Source of the DNA: Gordonibacter massiliensis (ex Traore et al. 2017)
GTDB lineage: Bacteria > Actinomycetota > Coriobacteriia > Coriobacteriales > Eggerthellaceae
Reading direction: 5' to 3'
DNA: 64,000 nt
Assembly (NCBI GenBank): GCA_900170005.1
Contig: LT827128.1
Span: 1,980,168 to 2,044,167, forward strand
The notes beneath the pieces are model-generated. The model searched no databases. It was not told the DNA's origin and was given only the letters and a program-made list of their open reading frames with translations. Numbering within the stretch: the first letter of the stretch is position 1; each line of letters opens with the position of its first letter. Shown here one piece after another: positions 1-8,654 of the stretch. The position numbers and the translations under genes are program-made.

Positions 1-1919
1 TGGACCGGTGCGGCGGCTGACGCGACCGGGGCGGAAGACGCCGCCGCGGGGGCAGCGGCCTCGGCAACCGGGGCGACTGCGGAAGCCGCAGGCTCCGCGC
101 CCGGCCCCTGAACGTACGTGAACGGCAGCGCCGCGCCGCATGCCTGCGTGAGCGCCGTCAGGACGGCTTCCTGCACGTCGGGCTTCTGCACGGCCTTGAA
201 CGCGAACGAATTCTCGGCGGGAAACTCTATGACGAGCAGGCCCTTGTCCGCGCGGTAGAGGGCCTTCGTGTTCAGGAACAGCACCCCGTACGCCGCCTTG
301 TTCTTCTTGAGCGTTGAGAGCGCGGCCTGCCAGATGCGCTGCAGGGCCGCAGGGTTCTGCAGGCTCGCGGCGAGCTCTGCGGACGGCGCCGCTCCCGCAC
401 CGGCCGCAGGAGCGGCCTGCGCGACGGCAGGCTGGGACGCGGCAGGAGCACCCGCCTGCTGCACCGAAGCCGCGGCAGGCTGCGCAGCCGCAGGGGCAGG
501 CTGCGCGACAGCGGGACTAGGTTGTGCAACAGCGGAAGCAGGTTGCGCATCCACCTGTGACGCGCGCGCATCCGCCACAGGTTGACCTTGACCACCCGCA
601 GGTCCACCAACGTCAGCGAGGGTTCCCGCAGTGCCCGATATCGTGGGGATGGCGGAGGCGCCGCGTACTTCGGTACGCAAGTCTCCGGCATCGCCGCGAG
701 GTCGGGTGCTGCGGGAAGCCGCAGCGTCGGCTACGCCGCCGTTCGGCAGAACGGCGGCCGTCACGTGCGCCACGGCCGAATGGCCGCTTTCCAGGGCCTC
801 GACGCGCTCGGCGAGCGCTTCGAGCGTCAAATCAGAATCGGGGCGCACCATGCGCGTGAGCGCGATCTCGAACGACAGGCGCGGGTTCGTGGACGTTTTG
901 AGCTCGGCGGAAAGGTCGCCCAGCACGCCCAGGAGGCGCGCGAGCCTATCGGCGCCGAACCACTGCATCTCCAGCGTCAACTCGCGCCGCGCGGCGTCGC
1001 TCACCTCGAGGGCCACGTCGGCGCCCGCCAACGTCAGCACGTACATGTTGCGCACGTGCTCGGCCAGATCGCGCGTGAACTGCGCGAGGTCGGCGCCCGT
1101 CTCGATGTAGTCCGCCGTCCAGCGGAAGCACGCGGCCACGTCGCGCGTGCCAATGGCGCGCATGATCTCGGCCAGGTCGTTCGTGTCCAAACCGCCCAGC
1201 AGGCGCTCGGCCACCTCCAGCGTGACCTTGCCCTCGCCGAACGCGATGAGCTGCTCGAGCGAGGTGAGCGCGTTGCGCATGCCGCCTTCGGCGCGATGCG
1301 CGATAAGGTCGAGCGCCTCTCCCTCGAACTCCACGTCCTCGGCCACGCAGATGGCGCCCAGCCGCGACACGATGGATTCCGCCGAGATGCGGCGGAAGTC
1401 GAAGCGCTGGCAGCGCGAGTGGATGGTCTCGGGAACCTTCTGCGGATCGGTGGTGGCCAGGATGAACACGACGTGGCTCGGCGGCTCCTCCAGCGTCTTC
1501 AGCAGCGCGTTGAACGCCGCCGTGGACAGCATGTGAACCTCGTCGATGATGTATATCTTGTAGCGCCCGCGCGTGGGAGCGAACTGCACGCGCCCGATGA
1601 TCTCCTCGCGCACGTTCTCCACGCCGGTGCGCGACGCGGCGTCCAGTTCGTACACGTCGGGGTGCTCGCCGTTGGCTATCATCACGCAGTCGTCGCAGGT
1701 GCCGTCGGGCTCGGGCGTGGGACCGTGCTCGCACAGAAGCGCCTTCGCCAACAGGCGCGCCGTGGTGGTCTTGCCGGTGCCGCGCGGGCCGGTGAACAGG
1801 TAGGCGTGGCTCACCTTGTCCTGCTCGATGGCGTTCTTGATGGTGCGCTCGATGTGCTCCTGGCCGACGACGTCCTCGAAGATCTGCGGCCGATATTTAC
1901 GGTAAAGTGCCTCTGCCAT
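1..1919 (-). CDS. dnaX: DNA polymerase III subunit gamma/tau (3' end outside window)
   Basis: This is the clamp-loader ATPase of the replisome. It begins MAEALYRKYRPQ at 1919 and is cut by the left window edge, so the C-terminus is missing. The N-terminal AAA+ domain shows a Walker A (GPRGTGKTT, about residue 44), a zinc-binding cysteine cluster (CEHG...CDDC), a DEVH-type Walker B (IIDEVHML) and the sensor-1 region (ILATTDP). After about residue 380 the protein becomes an Ala/Pro/Gln-rich linker of repeated AQPA and AVAQP units, and then a tau-like domain starting near PAALQRIWQAALSTL. The long low-complexity linker is typical of high-GC actinobacteria. No other identity fits. Confidence 0.96.
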   Translation of the reverse strand, partial: MAEALYRKYRPQIFEDVVGQEHIERTIKNAIEQDKVSHAYLFTGPRGTGKTTTARLLAKALLCEHGPTPEPDGTCDDCVMIANGEHPDVYELDAASRTGVENVREEIIGRVQFAPTRGRYKIYIIDEVHMLSTAAFNALLKTLEEPPSHVVFILATTDPQKVPETIHSRCQRFDFRRISAESIVSRLGAICVAEDVEFEGEALDLIAHRAEGGMRNALTSLEQLIAFGEGKVTLEVAERLLGGLDTNDLAEIMRAIGTRDVAACFRWTADYIETGADLAQFTRDLAEHVRNMYVLTLAGADVALEVSDAARRELTLEMQWFGADRLARLLGVLGDLSAELKTSTNPRLSFEIALTRMVRPDSDLTLEALAERVEALESGHSAVAHVTAAVLPNGGVADAAASRSTRPRGDAGDLRTEVRGASAIPTISGTAGTLADVGGPAGGQGQPVADARASQVDAQPASAVAQPSPAVAQPAPAAAQPAAASVQQAGAPAASQPAVAQAAPAAGAGAAPSAELAASLQNPAALQRIWQAALSTLKKNKAAYGVLFLNTKALYRADKGLLVIEFPAENSFAFKAVQKPDVQEAVLTALTQACGAALPFTYVQGPGAEPAASAVAPVAEAAAPAAASSAPVASAAAPV

Positions 1920-1939
1920 CGCGTATGCTCTCTTCCCTG

Positions 1940-2779
1940 CTACTCCGTTTCAGACTCCGCCTTCGCATGGGCCCCGCGCGACGCGTCCTGGGCCGCCTTC
2001 GCAGCGGGGGACGCGTGCTTGCCGGCGGGGGCGTCTTCCGCCACCGCATGCGCGCCGCGCAGTTCCAGCTCCTCAGCAAGCTCGGCGTCGATCTCGGCCT
2101 GGACCTGCGTGCGCCCGTCGGCCGTTTTCTTCTTGCGCGAGCTCATGGCCGCTTTGATGGCGCCGATGATGGCCGGGGCCACCGACACGGCGACGATGCC
2201 CAGCACGATGACCTCGAAGTGGTCCTGCACGAGCGGAATGCCGCCGAAGAAGTACCCCACCAGCACGAACAGGCTCACCCACGCGATGCCGCCAATGCAG
2301 TTGAACAGCGTGAACTTAGCGAAGTTCATGTGCCCCGTGCCCGCGATGAACGGGGCGAACGTGCGGAAGAACGGCATGAAGCGCGTGATGACGATGGTGA
2401 GGCCGCCGAACCGCGCGAAGAAGTGGTCGAGCTTGGCCATGCGCTCGGGCGTGAGCGCCTTCACCTTGCCGGAGTCGATGATGCGCGTGCCGAAGAACCG
2501 CGCGATCCAGTAGTTCGACGTGTTGCCCAAGATGGCGGCCACGTAGAACACGATGAGCGTGGCCCAGATGTTCAGCCCGCCGCCGTCGGCCGAGAACACG
2601 CCCGCCGCGAACAGCAGCGAATCGCCCGGCAAGAACGGGAAGAACACGAGACCCGTCTCCACGAACACGATGAGGAACAGCGGTGAGTAGACCCACAGCG
2701 GCCCCAACGCGATGATCCAGCCTGCGATAGCCCCCCGCGGATCGGAGAGCAGGTTGACGAAGAAGTTGATGATGTCCAA
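1940..2779 (-). CDS. DedA family membrane protein
   Basis: This 279-residue integral membrane protein belongs to the DedA/SNARE-associated (VTT) family, whose members are proposed lipid scramblases or proton-dependent transporters acting on undecaprenyl phosphate or phospholipids. The family signatures are a first hydrophobic segment after residue 20, the motif VETGLVFFPFLPGDSLLFAAG (positions about 40-60), a GNTSNYWIARFFG segment and the conserved FARFGG...RFMPFFRTFAPFIAG region. Three to four further membrane spans follow. The last 70 residues are a charged Ala/Lys/Glu-rich cytoplasmic tail, longer than in most DedA proteins. It lies 20 bp upstream of dnaX and the SRP RNA lies just upstream of it. 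Family is certain; substrate is not. Confidence 0.9.
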   Translation of the reverse strand: MDIINFFVNLLSDPRGAIAGWIIALGPLWVYSPLFLIVFVETGLVFFPFLPGDSLLFAAGVFSADGGGLNIWATLIVFYVAAILGNTSNYWIARFFGTRIIDSGKVKALTPERMAKLDHFFARFGGLTIVITRFMPFFRTFAPFIAGTGHMNFAKFTLFNCIGGIAWVSLFVLVGYFFGGIPLVQDHFEVIVLGIVAVSVAPAIIGAIKAAMSSRKKKTADGRTQVQAEIDAELAEELELRGAHAVAEDAPAGKHASPAAKAAQDASRGAHAKAESETE

Positions 2780-2805
2780 GACGCACCCTCAATCGAAAAC
2801 AGAAA

Positions 2806-2918
2806 AGTACCCCGGATAGGCAGGGCGCTCGCCAGCGGTCCCTTATGGCTGCTTCCTCCCGGACCTGACCAGGTTCGGAACATGGCGCCGCCCGGCCCAT
2901 CCGAGGTACTCGGTACAT
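2806..2918 (-). ncRNA. ffs: Signal recognition particle RNA (small bacterial SRP RNA)
   Basis: Read on the minus strand, the region holds the SRP RNA apical loop: CTGGTCAGGTCCGGGAGGAAGCAGCC in two adjacent blocks at about 2846-2871, with the GGTCAGG and GGAAGCAGC core that binds Ffh. The 5' end (GTACCTCGGATGGG) pairs with the 3' end (CCTATCCGGGGTAC), closing one long helix of about 105 nt. A T-rich stretch (TTTTCTGTTTTC) follows immediately as a terminator. A minus-strand -10 box (TATACT at 2929-2934) lies just upstream. The ends are estimated from the helix. Confidence 0.93.
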
Positions 2919-3084
2919 ACAAGTTGCCAGTATAGACGATGCGCCGAACCACCGCCTAGCCGCCAGCCTGAAGCAACCAAATGTCCACAGACCCGGAGCT
3001 CGCACGGACCTTTAGCGCAGATCCGGTATCGCCTCCCTCTCTCCTTATGAAAGCGTCGAAGCTTGGCGCGACGCGGGAGGCGGG

Positions 3085-3771
3085 CTACCTTGCTTCGGTC
3101 GAAGCACCCTGCAAAAAGCCCTCGACGCCCGAGAGGATGGCGGCGCTCGTCAGGGCGGCCAGGTTCTCCAGCGGCATGTCGGAGTCGATGGCGAGCCAGT
3201 GGCGGTACGACGAGAGCAGCCCGCCGCAGAGAAACGACACGCCGTAACTCAGGTACGGGCCCATGGCCGAAGCCAAGCCCAACGCATCGCACTCGACGAT
3301 GGCCTCGGTGAGCGGGCCCTCCACTTTGCTGAGCAGCTTTTCCGGCGATACGTGCCTCACCATGTTCTCGGTTATCGAATAATCCTGCACCAGCGCCACG
3401 CTCAACCGAGCGAACAGGTCCGCAACGTCCACGCCTCCGCCCTGCGCCAAAGATTCCTCGCGCAGCGAGGCGACCATCTGCTCGGCCCTCTCGCGGATGA
3501 ACTCGTCCAGCACGTCGTCGACGGAGTCGTAGTGCAGGTAGAACGTCTTGCGATCGATGTCGGCCTCGCGCGCCACGGCGGTGATGGTCACACGGTCGTA
3601 GTCCTCCGAGCGCAGCAGGTTCAGAAACGCCTCGCGGATGGCCTTCCTCGTGCGCACGACGCGGCGGTCGTCCGATCGCGCAGCGCCCTTCCTCGCTCTT
3701 TCAACCACGGTGATCGCACCCCACATCCCCTCGAAACGCGGCATAAGCCGCATTCGTTCCCAAGCTGGCAA
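3085..3771 (-). CDS. TetR/AcrR family transcriptional regulator
   Basis: This 228-residue regulator has a TetR-type helix-turn-helix at about residues 38-85 (TRKAIREAFLNLL ... VAREADIDRKTFYLHYDS). The C-terminal ligand-binding domain is not related closely to any family I recognise. The reading frame opens with TTG at 3771 behind GAAGAAGGG; ATG codons at 3753, 3744 and 3726 are alternatives, because the first 35 residues are not conserved in the family. It is divergent from the radical SAM gene at 3838, and a perfect inverted repeat lies between their start codons. By the usual TetR arrangement it represses itself and that gene. The inducing ligand is unknown. Confidence 0.88.
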   Translation of the reverse strand: MPAWERMRLMPRFEGMWGAITVVERARKGAARSDDRRVVRTRKAIREAFLNLLRSEDYDRVTITAVAREADIDRKTFYLHYDSVDDVLDEFIRERAEQMVASLREESLAQGGGVDVADLFARLSVALVQDYSITENMVRHVSPEKLLSKVEGPLTEAIVECDALGLASAMGPYLSYGVSFLCGGLLSSYRHWLAIDSDMPLENLAALTSAAILSGVEGFLQGASTEAR

Positions 3772-3816
3772 TTGCCCTTCTTCGCTTCGTTACTATAATC
3801 AACATAAGATGATTAT
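3772..3816. promoter_or_regulatory. Divergent promoters with a TetR-type operator
   Basis: Plus strand: TTGCCC (3772-3777), a 16-bp spacer and a perfect TATAAT (3794-3799), reading toward the radical SAM gene. Minus strand: TTGAAT, a 17-bp spacer and TATAGT, reading toward the TetR gene. An exact inverted repeat ATAATCA-N8-TGATTAT at 3795-3816 overlaps the plus-strand -10 box and lies between the minus-strand elements. A 22-bp palindrome over both promoters is what an autoregulated TetR repressor would bind. Binding is inferred. Confidence 0.72.
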
Positions 3817-3837
3817 TCAACATATGTGGAGTAATCG

Positions 3838-5319
3838 ATGCACGAAAGGATGGACGAGATGAAGGCAACCGACCAAATCAAGCACGCGGCCTTCGAGAAG
3901 ACGCTCGACTACCTCTTGGAAGATCCCGAGCGCAACGCCACCAAGATCATGGACATGTTGGACAAGGTGGCGCCGGCCGACCTGTTCCCCAGCCAGCGCG
4001 CGGCCTTCCGCACCGCCATCGACCAGCAGAACAACTGGTACCAGCTCATCGAGCGCGTGCTGGAGCTGAACCCCGCGATGCGCAACGACTTCATCAAGAC
4101 GTTCCTCATCGACGGCAACCTCATGGCCTGGCCCAAGCAGGAGGCCATGCGCGAGAAGCATCAGTGCAACGTCCCATGGGCCATACTCATGGACCCTACG
4201 AGCGCCTGCAACCTGCACTGCACCGGCTGCTGGGCCGCCGAGTACGGTCATAAGGAGAACCTCTCCTACGACGAGCTGGACTCCATCATCCGCCAGGGCA
4301 CGGAGCTGGGCACCTACGTGTACATCTACACGGGAGGCGAGCCGCTCGTGCGCAAGCGCGACCTCATCGCGCTCTGCGAGGCGCACCCCGACTGCTCGTT
4401 CCTCTCGTTCACGAACGCCACGCTCATCGACGAGGACTTCTGTCAGGATCTGCTGCGCGTGAAGAACTTTATCCCCGCCATCAGCGTGGAGGGTTTCGAG
4501 GAGGCCACCGACGGCCGACGTGGCGACGGCACGTTCGGCAAGGTCGTCGACGCCATGCGGCTGCTCAAGCAGCACGGCCTCCCCTTCGGCGTGTCGTGCT
4601 GCTACACGTCCGCCAACGCCGATTCCATCGCCTCGGAGGAGTTCTTCGACTGGATGATCGACCAGGGCGTGCTGTTCGCCTGGATATTCACCTACATGCC
4701 CGTGGGCGTGGACGCGCCTGTCGAGCTCATGGTGCGGGCCGACCAGCGCGAGCACCTCTATCGCTTCGTCCGCGAGATGCGCAGCAAGAAGCCGCTGTTC
4801 ACCCTCGATTTCCAGAACGACGGCGAGTTCGTGGGCGGCTGCATCGCAGGAGGCCGGCGCTACCTGCACATCAACGCCGCCGGCGACGTAGAGCCGTGCG
4901 TGTTCGCGCATTACGCCAACGCGAACATCCGCGAGACGTCGCTGCTCGACGCGCTGCAATCGCCCATCTTCATGCAGTATTACGAGGGGCAGCCGTTCAA
5001 CGACAACCTGCTGCGCCCCTGCCCCATCCTTGAGAACCAGGATGCGCTGGCGAACATGGTGGAGGCGGCCGGCGCCCACTCCACCGACCTGCAAGCGAAG
5101 GAAAGCGCGCGCGATCTGTGCGCCAAGTGCACGCGCTCCATCGAGGAATGGGCGCCCGTGGCCGAGCGCATCTGGACCGACCCCGCCGACCCGCTGTTCG
5201 ACAAGCGCCATGACCCCGGCCAGGGCATGGCCGACACCGACAAGAACAAGTTCGCCCGCCTGGGTCGGCAGCGCGAGCCCCTGGCCGACGAGGCGCGAGC
5301 CGGCGAACCGGCGGCGTAA
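3838..5319 (+). CDS. Radical SAM protein with extended N- and C-terminal domains
   Basis: This 493-residue enzyme has a radical SAM [4Fe-4S] motif C124-x3-C128-x2-C131 (SACNLHCTGCW), followed by a TGGEP SAM-binding motif near residue 167. About 115 residues precede the core as a helical domain. After the barrel come a SPASM-like cysteine region (GGCIAGGR, EPCVFAH, RPCPILEN) and a second cysteine pair (CAKC) before the C-terminus, which suggests an auxiliary Fe-S cluster. The start ATG follows GTGGAG at 6 nt. It is divergent from a TetR repressor, with no substrate peptide gene beside it, so the substrate cannot be predicted; small-molecule modification is as likely as peptide maturation. Confidence 0.85.
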   Translation: MHERMDEMKATDQIKHAAFEKTLDYLLEDPERNATKIMDMLDKVAPADLFPSQRAAFRTAIDQQNNWYQLIERVLELNPAMRNDFIKTFLIDGNLMAWPKQEAMREKHQCNVPWAILMDPTSACNLHCTGCWAAEYGHKENLSYDELDSIIRQGTELGTYVYIYTGGEPLVRKRDLIALCEAHPDCSFLSFTNATLIDEDFCQDLLRVKNFIPAISVEGFEEATDGRRGDGTFGKVVDAMRLLKQHGLPFGVSCCYTSANADSIASEEFFDWMIDQGVLFAWIFTYMPVGVDAPVELMVRADQREHLYRFVREMRSKKPLFTLDFQNDGEFVGGCIAGGRRYLHINAAGDVEPCVFAHYANANIRETSLLDALQSPIFMQYYEGQPFNDNLLRPCPILENQDALANMVEAAGAHSTDLQAKESARDLCAKCTRSIEEWAPVAERIWTDPADPLFDKRHDPGQGMADTDKNKFARLGRQREPLADEARAGEPAA

Positions 5320-5340
5320 CCTGATGTAGGAACGCGGATG

Positions 5341-5398
5341 CATTGTCGCCCGATTCGGTCGGTTTCGCAGCGAAAAACGACCGAATCGGGCGACAATG
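5341..5398. terminator. Long perfect hairpin between convergent genes
   Basis: A 21-bp perfect stem (arms starting CATTGTCGCCCGATTCGGTC at 5341 and ending at 5398) encloses a 16-nt loop. It lies between the ends of the radical SAM gene and the convergent aspS gene, so it can serve as a bidirectional terminator. The arm sequence recurs with one main change at 48045-48096, also between convergent genes, so it belongs to a dispersed family. Confidence 0.7.
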
Positions 5399-5460
5399 TG
5401 CGCGGATAAAGAAGGGGCCCGCCGATGTCGACGGGCCCCAAGTGCGTTCCGCTCGTTTCC

Positions 5461-7239
<1,779 letters not shown>

Positions 7240-7415
7240 AATGGTGGTTCCTTGCTCCTTGGCGCTGCTATCGGTATCCGCCGCGCCTCTGCGGCGGAAT
7301 TGCTCAAACTTGGTCATTGTACTGCAAGAAGGGCGCGTCGGTCGGAACGGGGTCGCCACTCCATGCAAAATGCGCCGCCTGCCGAGCCGCCAGAAGCGCG
7401 CGCCTATGCAAGCCG

Positions 7416-7829
7416 CTAGAACTCGGTGTCGGTGAACACGCAGTTCACCCCGTTGTCCAAGCACAGCTGCTGCAGCTTGCGATCCAGCGTGAACAACGTA
7501 GCCGCATTGCGCCGAGCAAGCACGAAATAGAGCATGTCGTAGGCGGGATGCCGCAGCCGCATCGCTTCTTTCGTGGCTTCGCAGCACTGTGTTTTATCGA
7601 GATCGCAGAACTCATCTACCAAAGCGAGCGCCTTCTCTATGTTAGCGCATACCGTTTTCTCATCAAGAAGACCGGCTTTATGGTATTTCCAGAAGGCATT
7701 CGACACCTCGATGAGAAAGAATTGAGAACTGACGACCTCTTCTCCTTCAAGCATCAACTGCCTCAAAGCCCGACCGGACTCGGTATCCCTCACTATGTCA
7801 ACCGCCGCAGAGCAATCGAGTACTATCAT
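7416..7829 (-). CDS. PIN-domain ribonuclease toxin (VapC family)
   Basis: This 137-residue protein has the PIN nuclease fold. The four acidic positions expected at a Mg-dependent VapC active site are visible: D5 ([10 protein letters not shown]), E41 (LIEVSNAFW), D98 ([10 protein letters not shown]) and D116 (TLDRKL). VapC toxins cleave tRNA or rRNA and stop translation. Its ATG overlaps the stop codon of the upstream antitoxin (ATGA, 7826-7829), the usual arrangement for translational coupling. Five cysteines are more than usual for the family. The RNA target cannot be predicted. Confidence 0.9.
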   Translation of the reverse strand: MIVLDCSAAVDIVRDTESGRALRQLMLEGEEVVSSQFFLIEVSNAFWKYHKAGLLDEKTVCANIEKALALVDEFCDLDKTQCCEATKEAMRLRHPAYDMLYFVLARRNAATLFTLDRKLQQLCLDNGVNCVFTDTEF

Positions 7830-8212
7830 GCTTCGACCGCCTTCTGCTTCTCGTCAGCGATCATCGCGTCGATGATCGCATCCCGCTCCTCGCGACCCTG
7901 GCGTATAAGCTCCACCGTATCGGGAAAATCATCGGGAACATCGAATTTCGGCAGCTTGTCGATCTCCGCGAACAGCTCCTTGCGCTTCTCGATGCGCGCG
8001 GCCCGCTTCGCCTCGGTGTCGAAATCAGGGATCGGACGCACGGCGCGACACAGCCGCTCGCCGTCCCAATAGTGCGACGCCTCCGGATGCGCGAGCATCT
8101 GCTCCACGGCCACGATGGTTTGCTGGGCGATGCTGCGGTGCTGGCTGGCGGCGTACGCCTTCAGCTGCTCGTACAGATCGTCGGGGAACTCCCTCACTTG
8201 CAACGCCGGCAT
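7826..8212 (-). CDS. FitA/VapB-like ribbon-helix-helix antitoxin
   Basis: This 128-residue antitoxin starts at 8212 (MPALQVREFPDDLY) behind an AAGGAGG site, which is clearly preferable to the longer upstream frame. Residues 1-45 form a ribbon-helix-helix DNA-binding domain (LQVREFPDDLYEQLKAYAASQHRS) of the FitA type. Residues 60-128 are a charged helical tail that would wrap and inhibit the toxin. At 128 residues it is longer than the usual 70-80 for VapB/FitA. It overlaps the toxin by 4 nt and probably represses the operon through the ACATGT palindromes in its promoter. Confidence 0.85.
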   Translation of the reverse strand: MPALQVREFPDDLYEQLKAYAASQHRSIAQQTIVAVEQMLAHPEASHYWDGERLCRAVRPIPDFDTEAKRAARIEKRKELFAEIDKLPKFDVPDDFPDTVELIRQGREERDAIIDAMIADEKQKAVEA

Positions 8213-8226
8213 GGCAGCCTCCTTTT

Positions 8227-8275
8227 CGAACATGTTCGTTGCATGCATTGTACATGTTTTCGCTTGCTGCTGCAA
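8227..8275 (-). promoter_or_regulatory. vapBC promoter with two ACATGT operators
   Basis: Minus strand: TTGCAG (complement of 8270-8275), a 17-bp spacer and TACAAT (complement of 8247-8252). The palindrome CGAACATGTTCG (8227-8238) lies just downstream, and a second ACATGT (8252-8257) overlaps the -10 box. The two ACATGT centres are 22 bp apart, two helical turns, as expected for cooperative binding of a ribbon-helix-helix antitoxin. Function is inferred. Confidence 0.65.
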
Positions 8276-8360
8276 GCTGACGAGGGCAATCGTTGATACC
8301 ATCGCTCATGGCAGCGGCGTTTGCCTGCCGGGTGGTGCCCGACGAAAGGAAGGTGCCTTT

Positions 8361-8516
8361 ATGGACGTATTTGAATGCGCGGCTTTGGCTACGATTATTC
8401 AGGTTGCGACTTGGCTTCTCCTGGTCGCGATCAAAACGCTCGACCGGATGAGGCGAATGGTGAGAGAGGACAAAGAAAGACCCGGGGACGCGACCAAACC
8501 CCCCCGGGCTGAGTAA
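8361..8516 (+). CDS. Small hydrophobic protein, candidate type I (holin-like) toxin
   Basis: This 51-residue protein starts with MDVFECAALATIIQVATWLL behind a strong AAGGAAGG site. One transmembrane helix (about residues 7-24) is followed by a basic stretch (KTLDRMRRMVR) and a charged, proline-containing tail. This layout is that of the small membrane toxins of type I systems (TxpA/BsrG/Fst and 'putative holin-like toxin'). Support comes from the opposite strand: a promoter 45 bp past the stop codon drives an RNA that would end inside this coding region. It sits between hisS and vapBC. Toxicity is untested, and a plain small membrane protein remains possible. Confidence 0.55.
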   Translation: MDVFECAALATIIQVATWLLLVAIKTLDRMRRMVREDKERPGDATKPPRAE

Positions 8517-8554
8517 GTGACCCGCACCACCCGGCATCGCGGGCGCTGCTGTCG
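8471..8554 (-). ncRNA. Candidate antisense RNA to the small hydrophobic protein
   Basis: A minus-strand promoter, TTGCGC (complement of 8584-8589), 17 bp, TATACT (complement of 8561-8566), would start transcription near 8554. About 50 nt on, the RNA reaches a hairpin (CCCGGGG at 8481-8487 pairing with CCCCGGG at 8502-8508). On this strand the hairpin is followed at once by TCTTTCTTTG, a plausible intrinsic terminator. The RNA of about 80 nt would overlap the last 45 nt of the toxin-like gene. Alternatively the promoter reads through toward vapBC. Confidence 0.5.
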
Positions 8555-8654
8555 TATCGAAGTATACCGCCCCGCGCCTCCGTGCGCAATCAGAGCGGAG
8601 TGCTTCACACCGTTTCTTAACGTTCCCGCGACCCGTTCTCGCAACCGGCTTCCG

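Noticed and set aside
582-2513. A 643-codon open frame on the plus strand opposite dnaX and the DedA gene
   Set aside because: It is a shadow. The high GC content keeps antisense frames open; the protein is a low-complexity Arg/Gly/His mix with no fold, and dnaX and DedA on the other strand are clear.
8584-8589. The minus-strand promoter at 8561-8589 as the vapBC promoter
   Set aside because: vapBC has its own promoter (TTGCAG-17-TACAAT) much closer, and a terminator-like hairpin lies in between; limited read-through cannot be excluded.
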